Shown here: positions 1 to 11,598 of the stretch, piece by piece
How positions within the stretch are numbered: position 1 is the stretch's first letter
Layout of the letters: each line of letters opens with the position of its first letter
Assembly (NCBI GenBank): GCA_002104985.1
Contig: MCGO01000001.1
Span: 1 to 64,000 of the forward strand
Origin: Rhizoclosmatium globosum
Lineage: Eukaryota; Chytridiomycota; Chytridiomycetes; Chytridiales; Chytriomycetaceae
Length of the DNA: 64,000 bases
Reading direction: 5' to 3'
The notes under the pieces: model-generated
What the model was told of the DNA's origin: nothing
Database searches by the model: none
What the model saw: only the letters and a program-made list of their open reading frames with translations
Position numbers and translations under genes: made by a program

Positions 1-390
1 AGAGGCTGAAGTGTCCTGATTCACCAAACAGCCCCCGCTCCACACTTTCTTTCCTCCAAATGTTCACAACATTGAAACTAACCAGACCTCTTCATCCTGC
101 TCCTCTACTTTCGTCAAAATCAACTCCTGCATCACCCCTCTCCTCCCGCTTCCTCAACGATCACTTCTCACTCCAATTCTACATATTCCACCGCCAGCCC
201 CTCTGAACCCAACACCCGCTCTTTCAACAGCATCGCCTGGAAATCTCCTTCAACAACTTCAAGACCAACAACAGCAGCAACCATCTTCGCGGCCACCCAC
301 ACCCTCCACAGCCTTTAATTTCATTGGTCTCGCCCTCTCCCGAACAGCAACCACAGATTCAACTGCATCTGCTCTCTCTTCCATCGCTTC

Positions 391-1735
391 TCCCTACGGA
401 TCCCTCGATGTGGATTCTTGTATTGCAAACTTCTCGATGCTCGCACTCGAAAACCCTCCAAATCCTTTTGTCTCAAAAATTCCACTGTGATCTCTATTTG
501 TCAACGTGTTCGTGAAGTTTATGGATCAGCCCATTCTTCTCGAAATTGATGCTCCGTCAATTTAGTTGGTGAGTGTTGAATGAAGGGAGTGAATCAGGTT
601 GATGCTCCTCAAGCAATGTGGAACGAGCGTTCATGAGCGATGAAGATGTGAAACAAGAGCTCGTGGGTGATGTAAAGTGAGGAGTCACGAGGGATGCAAA
701 GAGAATTCAGGATTAAGTGGAGTCTTGTGAAAAGTTGGATGAAGTCTGCACAAAGAAAGTCATCACACACATTAACTCAACACACATGTTTTAGGCGATG
801 TGCATGGTCAATATGAAGACTTCTGCGAATCTTTGATCGATGCGGATATCCACCAGCAGCAAATTATCTCTTCTTGGGTGACTACGTCGATCGAGGGAAA
901 TTCTCGCTCGAAACTATCTTGCTCCTCTTTTGCTACAAACTAAAATACCCGCTTAACTTCTTTATTTTGCGTGGAAACCATGAATGCGCATCGGTAACAG
1001 AGTGTATGGATTTTATGATGAATGCAAGAGACGATGCAACCTCAAGATTTGGAAAGTGTTTACAGACGTGTTCAACACTTTACCCATCGCTGCGATTGTT
1101 GCAGGAAAGGTACGAAAAAAGAACTTTCTGTTACGTTGTCCAAACTAAATCACTTTGTGTCTCAGATTTTCTGTGTGCATGGTGGCCTTTCGCCGAGCTT
1201 GATTTCAATGGACTACATTCGCGCCATTCCCCGTCCCTCTGAAGTCCCTGAATTCGGTCTTCTCAACGACCTTCTCTGGTCAGACCCTTCCGCAACTGCT
1301 GTAGACTGGGAAGACAACGATCGAGGAGTACTGCTTTGGACCCAAGATTGTCAAGGAATTCACTCAAAAACACAACCTGGACCTGGTCGCTCGTGCTCAT
1401 ATGGTTGTGGAAGGAGGGTACGAGTTCTTTGCAGATCGCCAACTCGTTACAGTTTTCTCGGCTCCAAACTATTGTGGCGAGTTCGATAACAAGGAGCGGT
1501 TATGTGCGTAGACGAGGCTTTGCTTTGCAGCTTTGGTAATGACTTCGTGCAGTCAGATTGCATTACTTACATCCTATTAGAAATTATTGAACCTCAGTTT
1601 ACAAAACGAGTCGGTGGCGCAAGGAGGACTTCGCAGCATTTTAAAGGAGCCGGAGGTGGGAATTCTACATCGTCAACATCTACTTCGACTTCCGAACCGC
1701 ATTCTTCGGCAACAAACAGTGCAGCAGCAACATAA
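391..1735 (+). pseudogene. PP1/PPZ-type serine/threonine protein phosphatase, frame-broken
   Basis: The catalytic core of a PPP-family phosphatase is readable end to end: GDVHGQY at about 794-814, GDYVDRG at 877-897, RGNHECA at about 970-990, FCVHGGLSP at about 1169-1195, LLWSDP at about 1273-1290, and [11 protein letters not shown] at about 1459-1491. These motifs hold the metal-binding and catalytic residues of the family. [14 protein letters not shown] and WEDND segments look nearer to PPZ than to canonical PP1. Introns lie at about 568-793, 1109-1167 and 1536-1580 with GT-AG ends. The frame must shift at least six times to stay on the homologous protein, near 440, 515, 560, 826, 1000, 1335 and 1494, mostly by one base and often in a short homopolymer. 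No catalytic residue is replaced. Either a very young pseudogene or indel errors. The Ser/Thr/Pro/Gln-rich sequence upstream (1-390) would suit a PPZ-like N-terminal extension but no start can be fixed. Confidence 0.8.
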
Positions 1736-1843
1736 AGAAGAAATTTTGATATATAAAATACCTCCGAGTTTGTTTTTTGTTGAAGTATAGTCTGCTTATT
1801 CAAGAGAATCAAGTACGAAGCAACTTCACACTGAAGCCTACAA

Positions 1844-2665
1844 TTGAAAAAAAAGCAGCCGTCCGCGGTGGTCAAAGGCTTTTTTGACAACCCTTCTTCA
1901 GTTCTGAGAGTGTTTCAAAGTGTCAAATTTGTGTATGGCTCATCAAGTCAGTTAAAACGAACAGGATTCGTTCCTAGAGGCATTGCAACACTCAATATGC
2001 GTGAATCCTCAAGAACCATCTATATCCCGAGCGGCGCCTTTCTGTCTGAACTCTTGGTGGGACAAAACTCCATCATACTTACCAGTGTGACCTTTGCCAA
2101 TGGTACTGAGGTTTGTCGAAATGATTGCGCGTCAAACACCAAATGCATTGCTAGAATATTTGAGCTGAGCTCCAGTTCCGGTTGTGCATTGCTGACAATC
2201 TCATCGAAAAGTGTCTTGCAGCTTTTGTTGCAATCTTGATTCCAACTGTTACCTACCACTTCAAGTACCACGGCAACTAAAACACGCATATCTACTAGCA
2301 TTTTAAGCAGCACAACCACACCTTCATCGCAAGTTTCGCAACTACAACGACTACTAGAACAACGACCACTACAACCACTACTTCCAATAAGGAGATACCT
2401 TTATTTGGGAAACTTCCAGAAACTTGTGTACATTTTTGTTCGTTTTCATTTAAGTTATGAGCAATGCATTTACTGAAAGCTTCCTTGTACTGTTATGAGA
2501 ATCTTAAAAGTATAATTAATCGAACTTCAAACGCATCGAGACAAATATGGGCGTTTGTCAGAATATTGAAGAGACGACAGAATCGGGATACTTTGTTTTC
2601 ATTGAAAGTGCCTTCTCCGCCACCCAAGACTCCCGCCACTCACCCTCATTTCTACGTTCCAACAG
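1844..2665 (+). pseudogene. Cys-module plus Thr-rich surface-like protein, frame-broken
   Basis: Not recognised as a named gene. An open stretch to about 2239 contains a short cysteine cluster (CRNDCASNTKC, then GCALL) that resembles a fragment of a PAN/apple-like extracellular module. It is followed by Thr/Ser-rich coding potential that continues in two further frames (about 2250-2340, then 2340-2395). Further on, an open tail of about 60 codons (about 2523-2714) ends GDES and looks like a Ser-rich cytoplasmic tail. The order Cys-module, mucin-like linker, tail is typical of a fungal surface protein, but no signal peptide or clear membrane segment was found. The changes of frame inside a low-complexity linker suggest indels like those in the phosphatase just upstream. 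The function is unknown and the ends are approximate. Confidence 0.3.
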
Positions 2666-2739
2666 TTTAAGCAACGAGTTATCAGCCACTGAAAGTAACT
2701 ATGTACGCTATGGTGATGAATCTTAACTAACTCTTAGTC

Positions 2740-3278
2740 GTGACTTGTGAACCCATGAATACAACCGCGACAGAGACTAAAGAAACATGGAATCAAACGA
2801 ATAAAGAATGGGACGTCATCTTCAAACATTTGATTTCCCACCAGCAGTCTCCTGTAAAGCCTCGCATTCTTGGACCCCGCGCGCCACCAAAGAAAGAACA
2901 CAGCTCAGACACCTTAATTGGAGACGACGGATCACTTGAATGCATCGTGGTTTGTGTCATGCATTTCCTCAGTTGCGAATCCAAGGGATAATACTCACTG
3001 TGTTATCAGCAAAACCTCCAAACTCCCGCGATTGCAAAAAAACATCCATAATCCTGACACCTCTCTTTCCTTCGCTTGTAATAAATTGCATTATTTTACT
3101 TTTACATATATGTTCTCTCCTATATTATCATAAAACCTTATCAAAATCCAAACAAACAGACGCAGATGCCACATTATTAAAACTACAGCACAAAATAAGA
3201 CAACACACGTCTTTCAAAGCATAGTCTCGAAACTTGAAAGCTGAACAACCTCACGCCATCACACAAAAAAAGCTGAAA
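2740..3278. other. Unresolved region with no supported gene
   Basis: An 83-codon open frame at 2740-2991 is Thr-rich at its start but has no recognisable domain, no homologous copy in the window and no clear splice partners. The rest is AT-rich sequence directly upstream of the cytochrome b5 reductase gene and probably includes its promoter. Confidence 0.3.
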
Positions 3279-4434
3279 ATGGACTCGACAGTCATAATCG
3301 CCCTTGCCGCCACCGCCGGACTAGTTATCCTCGGCGCCGTCTTCCTCCTCACACCAACCAGTTGCGTACCCCAACTTATCCCTTATAATCGAATCGAATG
3401 CCTCGTGGGACCGATCAATTGGCTCTCAATTCTTCCGGTTCCCAAACAAACAACCCAAAAACTCATCCTCCAAAAAACAAACTTAACTCATGGGCGCTTC
3501 ACAATCAACAGGAAAGAAGACTTTCTTGGAGTCCTGCAACGGCGAATACATCGAGCTTGTGCTTAGCGAGAAGACGGCAATCTCACCAAACACGGCCATG
3601 TGAGTGTAGTTCGATGATAAGCCATGTAACTAAATAGTGCTTTAAGCTATCGTCTGGCCCTTCCTTCTCCTGACACTGTCTTGGGTCTTCCAATTGGACA
3701 GGTGAGATCCCTTCGACAGTGTCGATTCAGCTTGACTCACCACCGTTGTCAACCTCCGGATAAATAGCACGTCCAAGTGACTGCCAACGTGGACGGAAAG
3801 GATGTGACCCGCAGTTACACTCCAATCTCTTCCGACGACGACTTGGGCGTTCTGGACCTTCTTGTCAAGGTACAAACATAACATCGATGCTTTCCCAACT
3901 CTGATCACCCATCTCCTACAGTCATACCCAACCGGCCAACTCTCCCGCCACTTTGGAGAACTCAAAGTCGGTGACCTCGTCAAGGTTCGCGGTCCCAAAG
4001 GAAACTTTAAATACCAGGCCAACCTCGTCAAAACCCTTGGAATGATTGCTGGTGGAACGGGTATCACTCCAATGCTCCAGATCATCAAGGCTTCATTGAA
4101 GGACCCCAAGGACAACACAAAGCTCAACTTGATTTTCGCCAACGTGTCTCCATCTGATATTCTGTTGAAGAGTGAATTGGATGAACTTGCGGCTTCTAAC
4201 CCACGTTTCAGTGTGTACTATGTGTTGAATAAGCCTGAGGAGGGTTGGACTGGTGGTGTTGGGTTCGTTACAAAGGAAATGGTTGAGAAGCACGCGGCCA
4301 CCCCTGGAGACGCCAAGATTTTGTTGTGTGGTCCACCTCCAATGATCCAAGCCATGCAAAAGTATGCGGAGGAGCTTGGTTTCGGAAAAGCTAAGGCTGT
4401 TTCCAAGATGGAAGATGACATTTTCAAGTTCTAA
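3279..4434 (+). CDS. CBR1: NADH-cytochrome b5 reductase
   Basis: Transfers electrons from NADH through FAD to cytochrome b5, supplying sterol and fatty-acid desaturation; in fungi it sits on the ER or outer mitochondrial membrane. Five exons: 3279-3360, 3512-3599, 3647-3701, 3768-3869 and 3922-4434, giving 279 aa, the usual length. An N-terminal hydrophobic anchor covers about residues 4-24. The FAD-binding signature RSYTP lies at about 90-94, the NAD-binding GGTGITPM at about 153, and CGPPPM near 245, and the protein ends in the Phe typical of the family. The first donor (3361) is weak, so the join between the anchor and KKTFLES is the least certain part. The start chosen is the ATG that begins the hydrophobic anchor; an in-frame codon at 3234 would only add a charged leader. 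Convergent with the next gene. Confidence 0.93.
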
Positions 4435-4612
4435 GCCTTTTGTATCGAACCATCATGCCAAATACAGTCATTTTAAGTACGTTCATAAATCATACCTCGC
4501 GTTTGCGACCCTTTTCATAACAAAATGACTCGTTCGTTTGAGTTGTCGAATATGAAATTCATTCACTTTATTCAACCGTAAAACGTTACACATTACTTCA
4601 ACAGTCCTTGTC

Positions 4613-7157
4613 TCAGTTTCCGTCGTCAACATCATCCTCCTCCTCATCGCTTTCCTCGTCCTCCTCCTCAATGACAATGTCTGGCAACTCGATATCTGCA
4701 TCACCTTCCGCTTCGTCGGGCATAACAAAGGTATGCTTAACAGAATTAACTGGCTTCTCCTCCTCAACTTCCATGTCATCCTCAACCTCGCGAGTAAAGC
4801 TAACGGGCTTTACAGCTTTCTGTGGCGCAACCAAAGCTTCAACACGCTCTTCCTTCTTTTCAACCTCACCTCTAGAGCTTCCAGCGCTGGATGCTCTGGT
4901 CGGAGATCCACCGCGACGTGGAGAGCCTCCATCGGTCGCGCGTGTCGAAAACTCGTCAGCGCTCTTCACGCTACGCACGGGAGAAACAGCTCTCGATGAT
5001 GATTTGACGGGAATTGTAGCTGATATACTGGAACTTCCCAGAATATGTGCCACGATTGGCTTAGCAACAGGAGCAACAGGTTCATCCCGTCGTGCAGCGA
5101 TAAACTCCATGAAGCCACCACTGTTTCCAGTCGTACTGATACTTCCATACCCAACACCTTTAATCCCTTGTTCCCTATCAGCATCAGCGTCCAATCCTCC
5201 TCCATCAGCTCTCCCGAACACTGGGCGATACCCAAACAAAACATCACTATGCGCATTCAAAAGCGCTTCAATCTTTGGCTTGACTTCCAAATCAGCTCGA
5301 GACGCCAACTCAACAAGAGCCCGCAATCCCATAGAAACCCATTCATACGGGAACGCGTCACGGCCATGGCATTGCAAGCACTTTACAAGCAGAGTTGAAA
5401 GTGCGATTTGAATGCTCTTTCCGAATGCACGAGGAGATGCGTCAACCGCAAGAAGTGTTTGAACCACAGTTGTGAACAAGGCAGTAAGCGAACCAGAAGA
5501 AAGATGCTGCGGAGTCGTGTACGTCAAGACACTCGTCAAAGCTGATTTGAAACCCAGTTAAACAAAGATGTATCCGTGAACAAAAATTAACTTACTCTTG
5601 GCAGCCGCGACGACAACAGCACATTCTCCACGCCCCATCTTGACGCCACCCACCGCCGACACCGAAACAACATCCGCGACAAGATCCTCCACAATCCCTT
5701 TATAAACCACATCAACTCCACCCACACCATACACCCCAACAAACACATCCACCAATCTCCACGCCGAAACCCTTACAACACTTCCCCGTCCCGCACTGTA
5801 AGCAACAACCTTTCGAACAAGGAACCAAACACTCTCCCGCTCAGCAACCGCCTGTGGACCCAAAGAATTCAAAAGCGCACCAAGAAGTCTCGCAGTGTAG
5901 GTCACAAGAACAGGCATAACAGTTGCAAGCCTGTCCGCATACATTTGCTCGTGGTGACCATTTCTTGGCTTCTCAGATCCGGCGACAGAGAGAATTTGCG
6001 ACGTGATGAGGAGAACGGTGTGGTGGTTGATTGTGTCATGCTTTGCGTCAGTTGGGCGAGATGTGAGGATGTACAAGTGAGCTTGAACAAATGCCTTGAA
6101 ACGGTCGAGGAGGGGGGAAAGTTTCATCGCGTAAGACCCGTCGAGGTCTGGGAGTGTGTATGGTTGACTTTTCGATTGATGTTGGGAATCTGGGAAGAGG
6201 GTTAGAAGAACGATGCTAAATATTTGATTATGGTTACCATTCATATAAACAACAGAGAGCAATTCCTTGACAATGGATAAGAGCGTTTCAGAAATCCGAC
6301 CAGCAGTGGCTTGAAGTTCCGGTTTTCCAGAGCCATCACTATTTCCTCCTCTCGCCTTTGCATTTAAGATGCGGTTCACAACGACAAGAGCTTTGATGGC
6401 ATGCGTGTATACACGTGGAACCAGGTTGTCAGTTGACAATGTTTGAATACACAGAGTTTCAATCTTGTCTGTATACGGCTTCGCAATAGATGGGAAAGTA
6501 GATCCAAGAATAGTGTATTCGTTCAAAGTATGCACCTATATTGAGGTATTAGGAGAGGCGTGTTCACTTGGCGAGAGACCCACCAAAATCTCCGACTGTC
6601 CCGCGATTGGAGAAGAAGCGGCCACCTTCTGCAAAAGCAAAACAAACAGCTTTTGAAGAGTTGGAGTCACGACATCGCGCTGCAAATGAGCGAACTGCTT
6701 CGATCGGACCAACAGACATCGCAACGTCAACAGGGCTTCGTCAAACAACGGACCCGCAGATTTCTGAGCAGACTATCAGATCAATCGTGACAATCAACGT
6801 GAACATACTTTGATGGCTCCTGACATGAGTAGATTGCACCAACTAGCTGCGTACTCAACCAGCAACACCTCATTCGCTGCCAACAGCCTAATCATCACAG
6901 CCCCTACACAAAAACACGCTCTTTAATCACCATTAAATACCAAATACCAAACACGAACCAACAAAAAGCGATTCGTTGCACTTTTGGTTTCCTGCGAATT
7001 TGTTTGCCTTTGCGACCAACAACGCAGCTTCGGCCTTTGACAGCGACGCCAAAAGCGCAGGGTTCGACGTCGCCGCAGAAACAAACGTTCGAAGTTGCGT
7101 CAGAGTCGGTGGAATTCCGTCGGCGCCGAGAAGTTGAACTAGTTGCGATACACTCAT
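4613..7157 (-). CDS. RIX1/PELP1-like ribosome-biogenesis protein
   Basis: Probably a member of the RIX1 complex that processes ITS2 and matures the pre-60S subunit in the nucleus. Five exons on the minus strand: 7157-6959, 6903-6809, 6772-6584, 6535-5596 and 5541-4613, 783 aa, close to fungal Rix1. The N-terminal two thirds is helical and HEAT/ARM-like, with segments such as FPSIAKPYTDKIETLC in the position of the RIX1 domain. The last hundred or so residues are Ser/Pro/Arg-rich and then strongly acidic, ending in a run of Glu/Asp, as in PELP1. The identification rests on overall pattern, not a diagnostic motif; another HEAT-repeat nuclear protein is possible. The reading frame is intact and all splice phases close. 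A short in-frame intron inside the fourth exon near 6240-6170 cannot be excluded. Confidence 0.55.
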
Positions 7158-7486
7158 TTTGACAGAAACAACTAGGAAAAAAATGGGAAAAAAAGAAAGA
7201 AAGGAAAAGACTATTCACATAAAGAATTGCTTCTTCCAAAAATCAAACTATATACTCGGATCCACTGAAGTGGTGTATTCTTCCTGGACTTTTAAAGATG
7301 TAAGTATTGTGGAAGACAGTAACAGAGCTCCATTATTATGTTTGGGTGTGTGTAGCAGACAAACGGAGAAGCGAGCACTGATTTCTTTATTTCTATTGAC
7401 TTAAATGATGAAGAAGAATAGAATGATAGGGTTTGGGTGTTTTTGAATTGTCACATAAATCTACTGTCATTGCAACTCAGTTTTGT
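7158..7486. other. Intergenic, nothing recognised
   Basis: About 330 bases between the start of the RIX1-like gene and the stop of the asparagine synthetase. It should hold the promoter of the former and the 3' end of the latter. No RNA gene, repeat or convincing open frame was seen. Confidence 0.4.
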
Positions 7487-9387
7487 TCATTTGCTGGTGA
7501 GACCCACTTTTTCACCTTGAATGATCACGACAAAAGACATCATGCAGTTGACAAAGTTTTGAGACATTCGATTATTTGTGGCAAAGGCGTCGTCCATCTT
7601 GGCTTTGACTATCTGCCAGTTCGCCCATCCGAGCTGTTCAATTGCCTGGCGGGTCAATACGCGTTTGATTTTTGAGCAGTGCTTGCTATTTGGATCAAGC
7701 AAAGCAGGAGGTGCCAAGAAGGGCACCTTTGGCCGATGTAAAAGTTCCATACTGACAAATGGCTTAACAGCCTGCCGGAGAATCCACTTTTCAACGGGCA
7801 TAGGACTTTTAGGGTCAAATCGGATCTTGACGTGAGGAGGTAGCCCATTAACATAGTCAGTCAATCGATGGTCCAGAAAAGGAACGCGGCCTTCAATTGA
7901 ATGCGACATCTCACTGCGATCACCAAGATGATTGCATAGATAATTTGGAAGTAAGGATCGCGTTTCTACAAGAAGGGCAGCGTGAAGCGGGTGATATGAG
8001 GACGACCGACAGCGAGCAGCCAAGACACCTCCAACAGATTCTGCCAGCGTTCTGCATGCATCTGGATTACCTGTAACTTGAAGAGCATCAGATGTGAAAA
8101 GAGTTCGAGGCATTTCAATTGCAAGAGATAAGGTTTTCACTGTCGAAATGCCTCCGACAAGTTCTTTGGCCTTTTGCTCATCATGTTCTGACAATCTGTC
8201 TTGCAATCCAAGGTTTGCCAACATCTTGCACTTTGCTTCAACAGCGTTCAATCGATTCATTCGATCTGATTCACTTAGATTTGTTGCATTAGGTGCTCGT
8301 AAGGCATCGGGGATAAAGAATGGATATCCGGCGAAATGTTCGTCTGCACCTTCCCCTGTCAGGACCACTTTATATCCACGTTGTCTTCATCAGCCCACAT
8401 TAAATTGAAGCGTGCACCACAATAGTCAGCGGCGCGCTGGGCCACCTCGCTTTCATCAAATGAGTCAACTGCACGTCCCTTAAATCCAATAGTAAAAGTA
8501 TCAATAACAGCATCTGGATTGCTTTGACGGGCAATTTGAGAGGCAATACCCAGAACTGCCGAGGAATCGATTCCTCCACTAAGGTAGACTGCAACAGGGA
8601 CATCAGCCCGAAGTCGGCACCGCACAGCCTGAACCAAATGCTGCTGAACATTGAGAATCATATCTTCTTCAGAACGATCATCTTTTAGAGATCGGTCCAC
8701 ATATTCTGGTTGCCAGTATTGCGAGATAGACATGGTCCCACTTGAGGAAAGGATCAAGTAGGAGGCAGGAGGAAGTTTTGATACACCCTTGAAGAGTGTA
8801 CGATTGTCGACAAATATGCCTGAATTGACTACGCTGGAAATATCCCACTCTGGCTCCCATCCTAGAGCCAGGAACGATTTAGCTTCACTTGCAACCAGCA
8901 AACGTCCATTCACAACAGTATAGAAGACCGGCTTGACGCCAAAGCGATCGCGAGCCACAATCAAGGTGAAAGATCGTTTGTCGTAGATGGCAAAGGAGAA
9001 CTCTCCAATCAGATGATCGAACATAGCAAGGCCATGTTCAAGGTAGAGATGAAGGACAATTTCTGAATCAGAACCTGTTTTGAATTTATGGCCAACCGCA
9101 ATGAGCTTCTCACGAATGCTTTCAAATTCATAGAGCTCTCCATTAACAACGGCATAGACGTTTTCATCTTGATCAAAAATTGGTTGATGACCTCCCTCCA
9201 CGTCCATGATGGAAAGTCGAACATGACCCAAGCCAACACCGTTGTCCGGGGCTAGCCAAATACCATGGCCGTCTGGTCCACGGTGCTTTACAAGATCCAG
9301 TGCCGCTTTCAATTCAGCCTCACCTGGACCCTTTGATTGACATGCAACGCTGCTATCAATCAATCCAAATGCCACGATACCACACAT
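7487..9387 (-). pseudogene. Asparagine synthase (glutamine-hydrolysing), internal deletion
   Basis: Would make asparagine from aspartate, glutamine and ATP. The N-terminal half (9387-8359) starts MCGIVAF, so Cys2 is the class II glutaminase nucleophile. It also has HRGPDG, RLSIMD and NGELYE, then the ATP-pyrophosphatase loop SGGIDSS. The C-terminal half (from 8368 down to 7487) resumes at VVLTGEGADEHFAGY, with EGRVPFLDHR further on. Between EDNV and GYKVV the family normally has about 30-40 residues, including the W-H/Q-x-E segment. Here they are absent and the two halves are in different frames, joined at about 8362-8370. No intron can supply the missing part. With that segment restored the protein would be the normal 600-670 aa. 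Everything else is well conserved, so this is either a recent lesion or an assembly deletion. Confidence 0.85.
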
Positions 9388-10273
9388 AATAGCAATTCTT
9401 CAATCGAAATGGAGTATTTTTCCAAATTGAACTTGATTGCTGAGAAAGTCCGAAGAAATTGAAGTCAAACTGAGTCTATGCTTGTCAATCAAAAAATTGT
9501 TCAATGTAGTGCAAATTGATAACTTACAATTGAGTCAACGTTCCAAGCTTGAAATCTACAATATCAGAGTATTGCTATAACAAAGCGAGACTGGGGTTGT
9601 TTGATCGCATTCAGGTCAATAAGGTCTCCCTAAAATTGGTTCAACTCACAAATACAGTGTCTTTTCAGCAGAGAGAGAAGTAGCAATAGAATTGAATCAC
9701 AATATATACAAGATGTGATCACTTCGGCGCTGCGTAACTGAGAGAGTGGTAGTCAAGAGTTTGGGTGTACCACACTGTTTTCGCAGTTGATTTTTTCAAA
9801 TGGAATTACGAATGAGTGACTTCTGAGTAGGCTCAGTGCCAGCCTCTCTTAGAGAGGCTGGTCCAAAATCAATTCTTTCGGTTGATGGACAGTCATCAGA
9901 TTACAGTAATAACACTCAGCAAGAAAAAATTCTTTGTCATTATCATCAGCAGCATCATTGTCGTAATTGACGCTATTGACGCCACTAGCAATCTTCAAGA
10001 AAGACCCATAATTCTTAATTCCCACATGTTCTTTGCCAGAGGGAAACTCAAAGTTTGACCAGAAAGGGCATCAAACGGCTCTATACACGTTGATCTGCTT
10101 GAGAACTTCTTTGGTCGATACTTCTAACTGGACGGTGCTTCGAATACAGATTCACAGTTTCCTTGACATGGCGGGTCATTTGCGTTACGAAGTTTTAGTT
10201 TAGTTTCCATCATAATCCATATTTACAGCATCAGACTTAAGAAACAAAGAAAACAATTAATTCGAACAGTCAG
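9388..10273. other. Intergenic region
   Basis: About 890 bases with no coding potential that I can support. It holds the promoter and 5' leader of the asparagine synthetase and the 3' flank of the first F-box-like gene. One strong small hairpin is listed separately. Confidence 0.4.
9839..9861. repeat. Perfect short hairpin
   Basis: Arms CCAGCCTCTC and GAGAGGCTGG pair perfectly over 10 bp around a 3-nt loop. It lies upstream of the asparagine synthetase gene, not next to a stop codon, so a transcription-termination role is not obvious. It may be a protein-binding palindrome or chance. Confidence 0.6.
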
Positions 10274-11566
10274 TTAATATCTTTTCCACGTGAATCCTCG
10301 AGCTCTGCCTTTGGCATCAAACTCATTCCATCCAACTTCCCGCAAACTCAAGCCAGCGTCCTTCAACGACAAAATATCACTTTGCAGCAAGTTTTTCGAA
10401 GCCACTTTCAGCTCCCTTAATAAATTTCCCGGGCTTTTCATATCAGAAATGATCAAGTGGAGGAGAGGAAGATCAAGCTCCTCAAAATTCGAAAACTCGA
10501 GAATCCGCAAAGAAGGACAGCTTCGTATAATTGTTACATAAAATCCGCTAAATGAACTGAGGACCAGGCGCGATAATCCTTGGATTCTCGGCAATATTAG
10601 AGCAATTGACTTGGGTAGTACGTCTGGCTTGATGATAAGCGAGTCCACATACGGCAATTCCGCCAACATTTCAGCAGCGGCCATCTTTCGAGGACCCTTT
10701 GAATCTCCGAACGCGTCAAAGAAGAGTGGGATTGTCAAATAACGTATCCTACTCTTAATCCCAAGCTTGATCCATCTATATAAGAATTTCGAGACGCATT
10801 CAAACTCAAAATCAGGCGGATAATTATATGGGACGTGATCAATCATAACATTTTTTGGAAGTAGTGGTGCGATTTGGTCTAGATACTGAGGCTCGTATGG
10901 AAAAACATATGCGGATCCTCCATAATAATCGATTTGACGAATTAAAAGGAAGAATGGAACCATACAACAAAGCGGTATCGTTGTTGGTGCATCATCATCC
11001 TCCTCTTCATCTTCCCCATACATCCCAAACTGTCCGTTAAAAAGGCTACTGTCTTCGTTGTCACTAATATCGCTATTATTATCGTTTTCGTTCTGCCCTT
11101 CAAGTTCTTTTGTTGGAAGGCGGCCAATCTTTGACATAGGACCCACTGGAAACTCAAGTGTAGGCCAAAGCTGGCACGGATCAAGATAGTATCCTGGAAA
11201 ACACATTGCGACGTCATAGATAGCCTTGGAAAGATGCAAGTACTGTGGAAAGCAATGACACAGCCTCATAATCGAGCTTCCATGAGTAAAGCCGATGATT
11301 CGATTGAGAATTTCCGGCGGGAGGTGCTGAAGAGAAGATTTGGTGACATGAAAGGTGGTTTGCGGAGCTCCTGTGTCGTCAACGAGGAGTGGGTAGGACA
11401 ATGATAGCATCGCCTGTGGCGGCATCTTAAGCAAGGTTCGGTACATGTTGATTTCATCGAGCATTTCCGCCTTCCAGAGCTCAAGTTGGGCTGCGGATTG
11501 AATGCAGCATTTGCAGTTTGCCTGACAGGCTGAGTTCATGTTGAGATTTATACTAGATTTATGCAT
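10274..11566 (-). CDS. F-box-like protein, family copy 1
   Basis: Single-exon gene of about 430 aa. A cysteine cluster (CKCC) and a helical segment (LWKAEMLDEINMYR) precede an F-box-like motif LPPEILNRIIGFT, followed by LCHCFPQYLHLSKAIYD. F-box proteins recruit substrates to SCF ubiquitin ligases through Skp1; the rest of the protein is Leu-rich and could be the substrate side. An acidic low-complexity loop interrupts the middle. I chose the Met at 11566 (or 11539). The next upstream Met at 11632 would overlap the stop of the permease, and alignment with the third copy begins near 11539. It is a paralogue of the genes at 13692-14702 and 14749-15939. The F-box assignment is by motif only. Confidence 0.7.
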   Translation of the reverse strand: MHKSSINLNMNSACQANCKCCIQSAAQLELWKAEMLDEINMYRTLLKMPPQAMLSLSYPLLVDDTGAPQTTFHVTKSSLQHLPPEILNRIIGFTHGSSIMRLCHCFPQYLHLSKAIYDVAMCFPGYYLDPCQLWPTLEFPVGPMSKIGRLPTKELEGQNENDNNSDISDNEDSSLFNGQFGMYGEDEEEDDDAPTTIPLCCMVPFFLLIRQIDYYGGSAYVFPYEPQYLDQIAPLLPKNVMIDHVPYNYPPDFEFECVSKFLYRWIKLGIKSRIRYLTIPLFFDAFGDSKGPRKMAAAEMLAELPYVDSLIIKPDVLPKSIALILPRIQGLSRLVLSSFSGFYVTIIRSCPSLRILEFSNFEELDLPLLHLIISDMKSPGNLLRELKVASKNLLQSDILSLKDAGLSLREVGWNEFDAKGRARGFTWKRY

Positions 11567-11598
11567 AATGGATATATATTTAAGCGAAAAAAGAAAAC

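Noticed and set aside
4608..5411. Ser-rich plus-strand open frame opposite the RIX1-like gene
   Set aside because: It is the complement of the acidic C-terminus (GAA/GAG read as TTC/CTC), a classic shadow.
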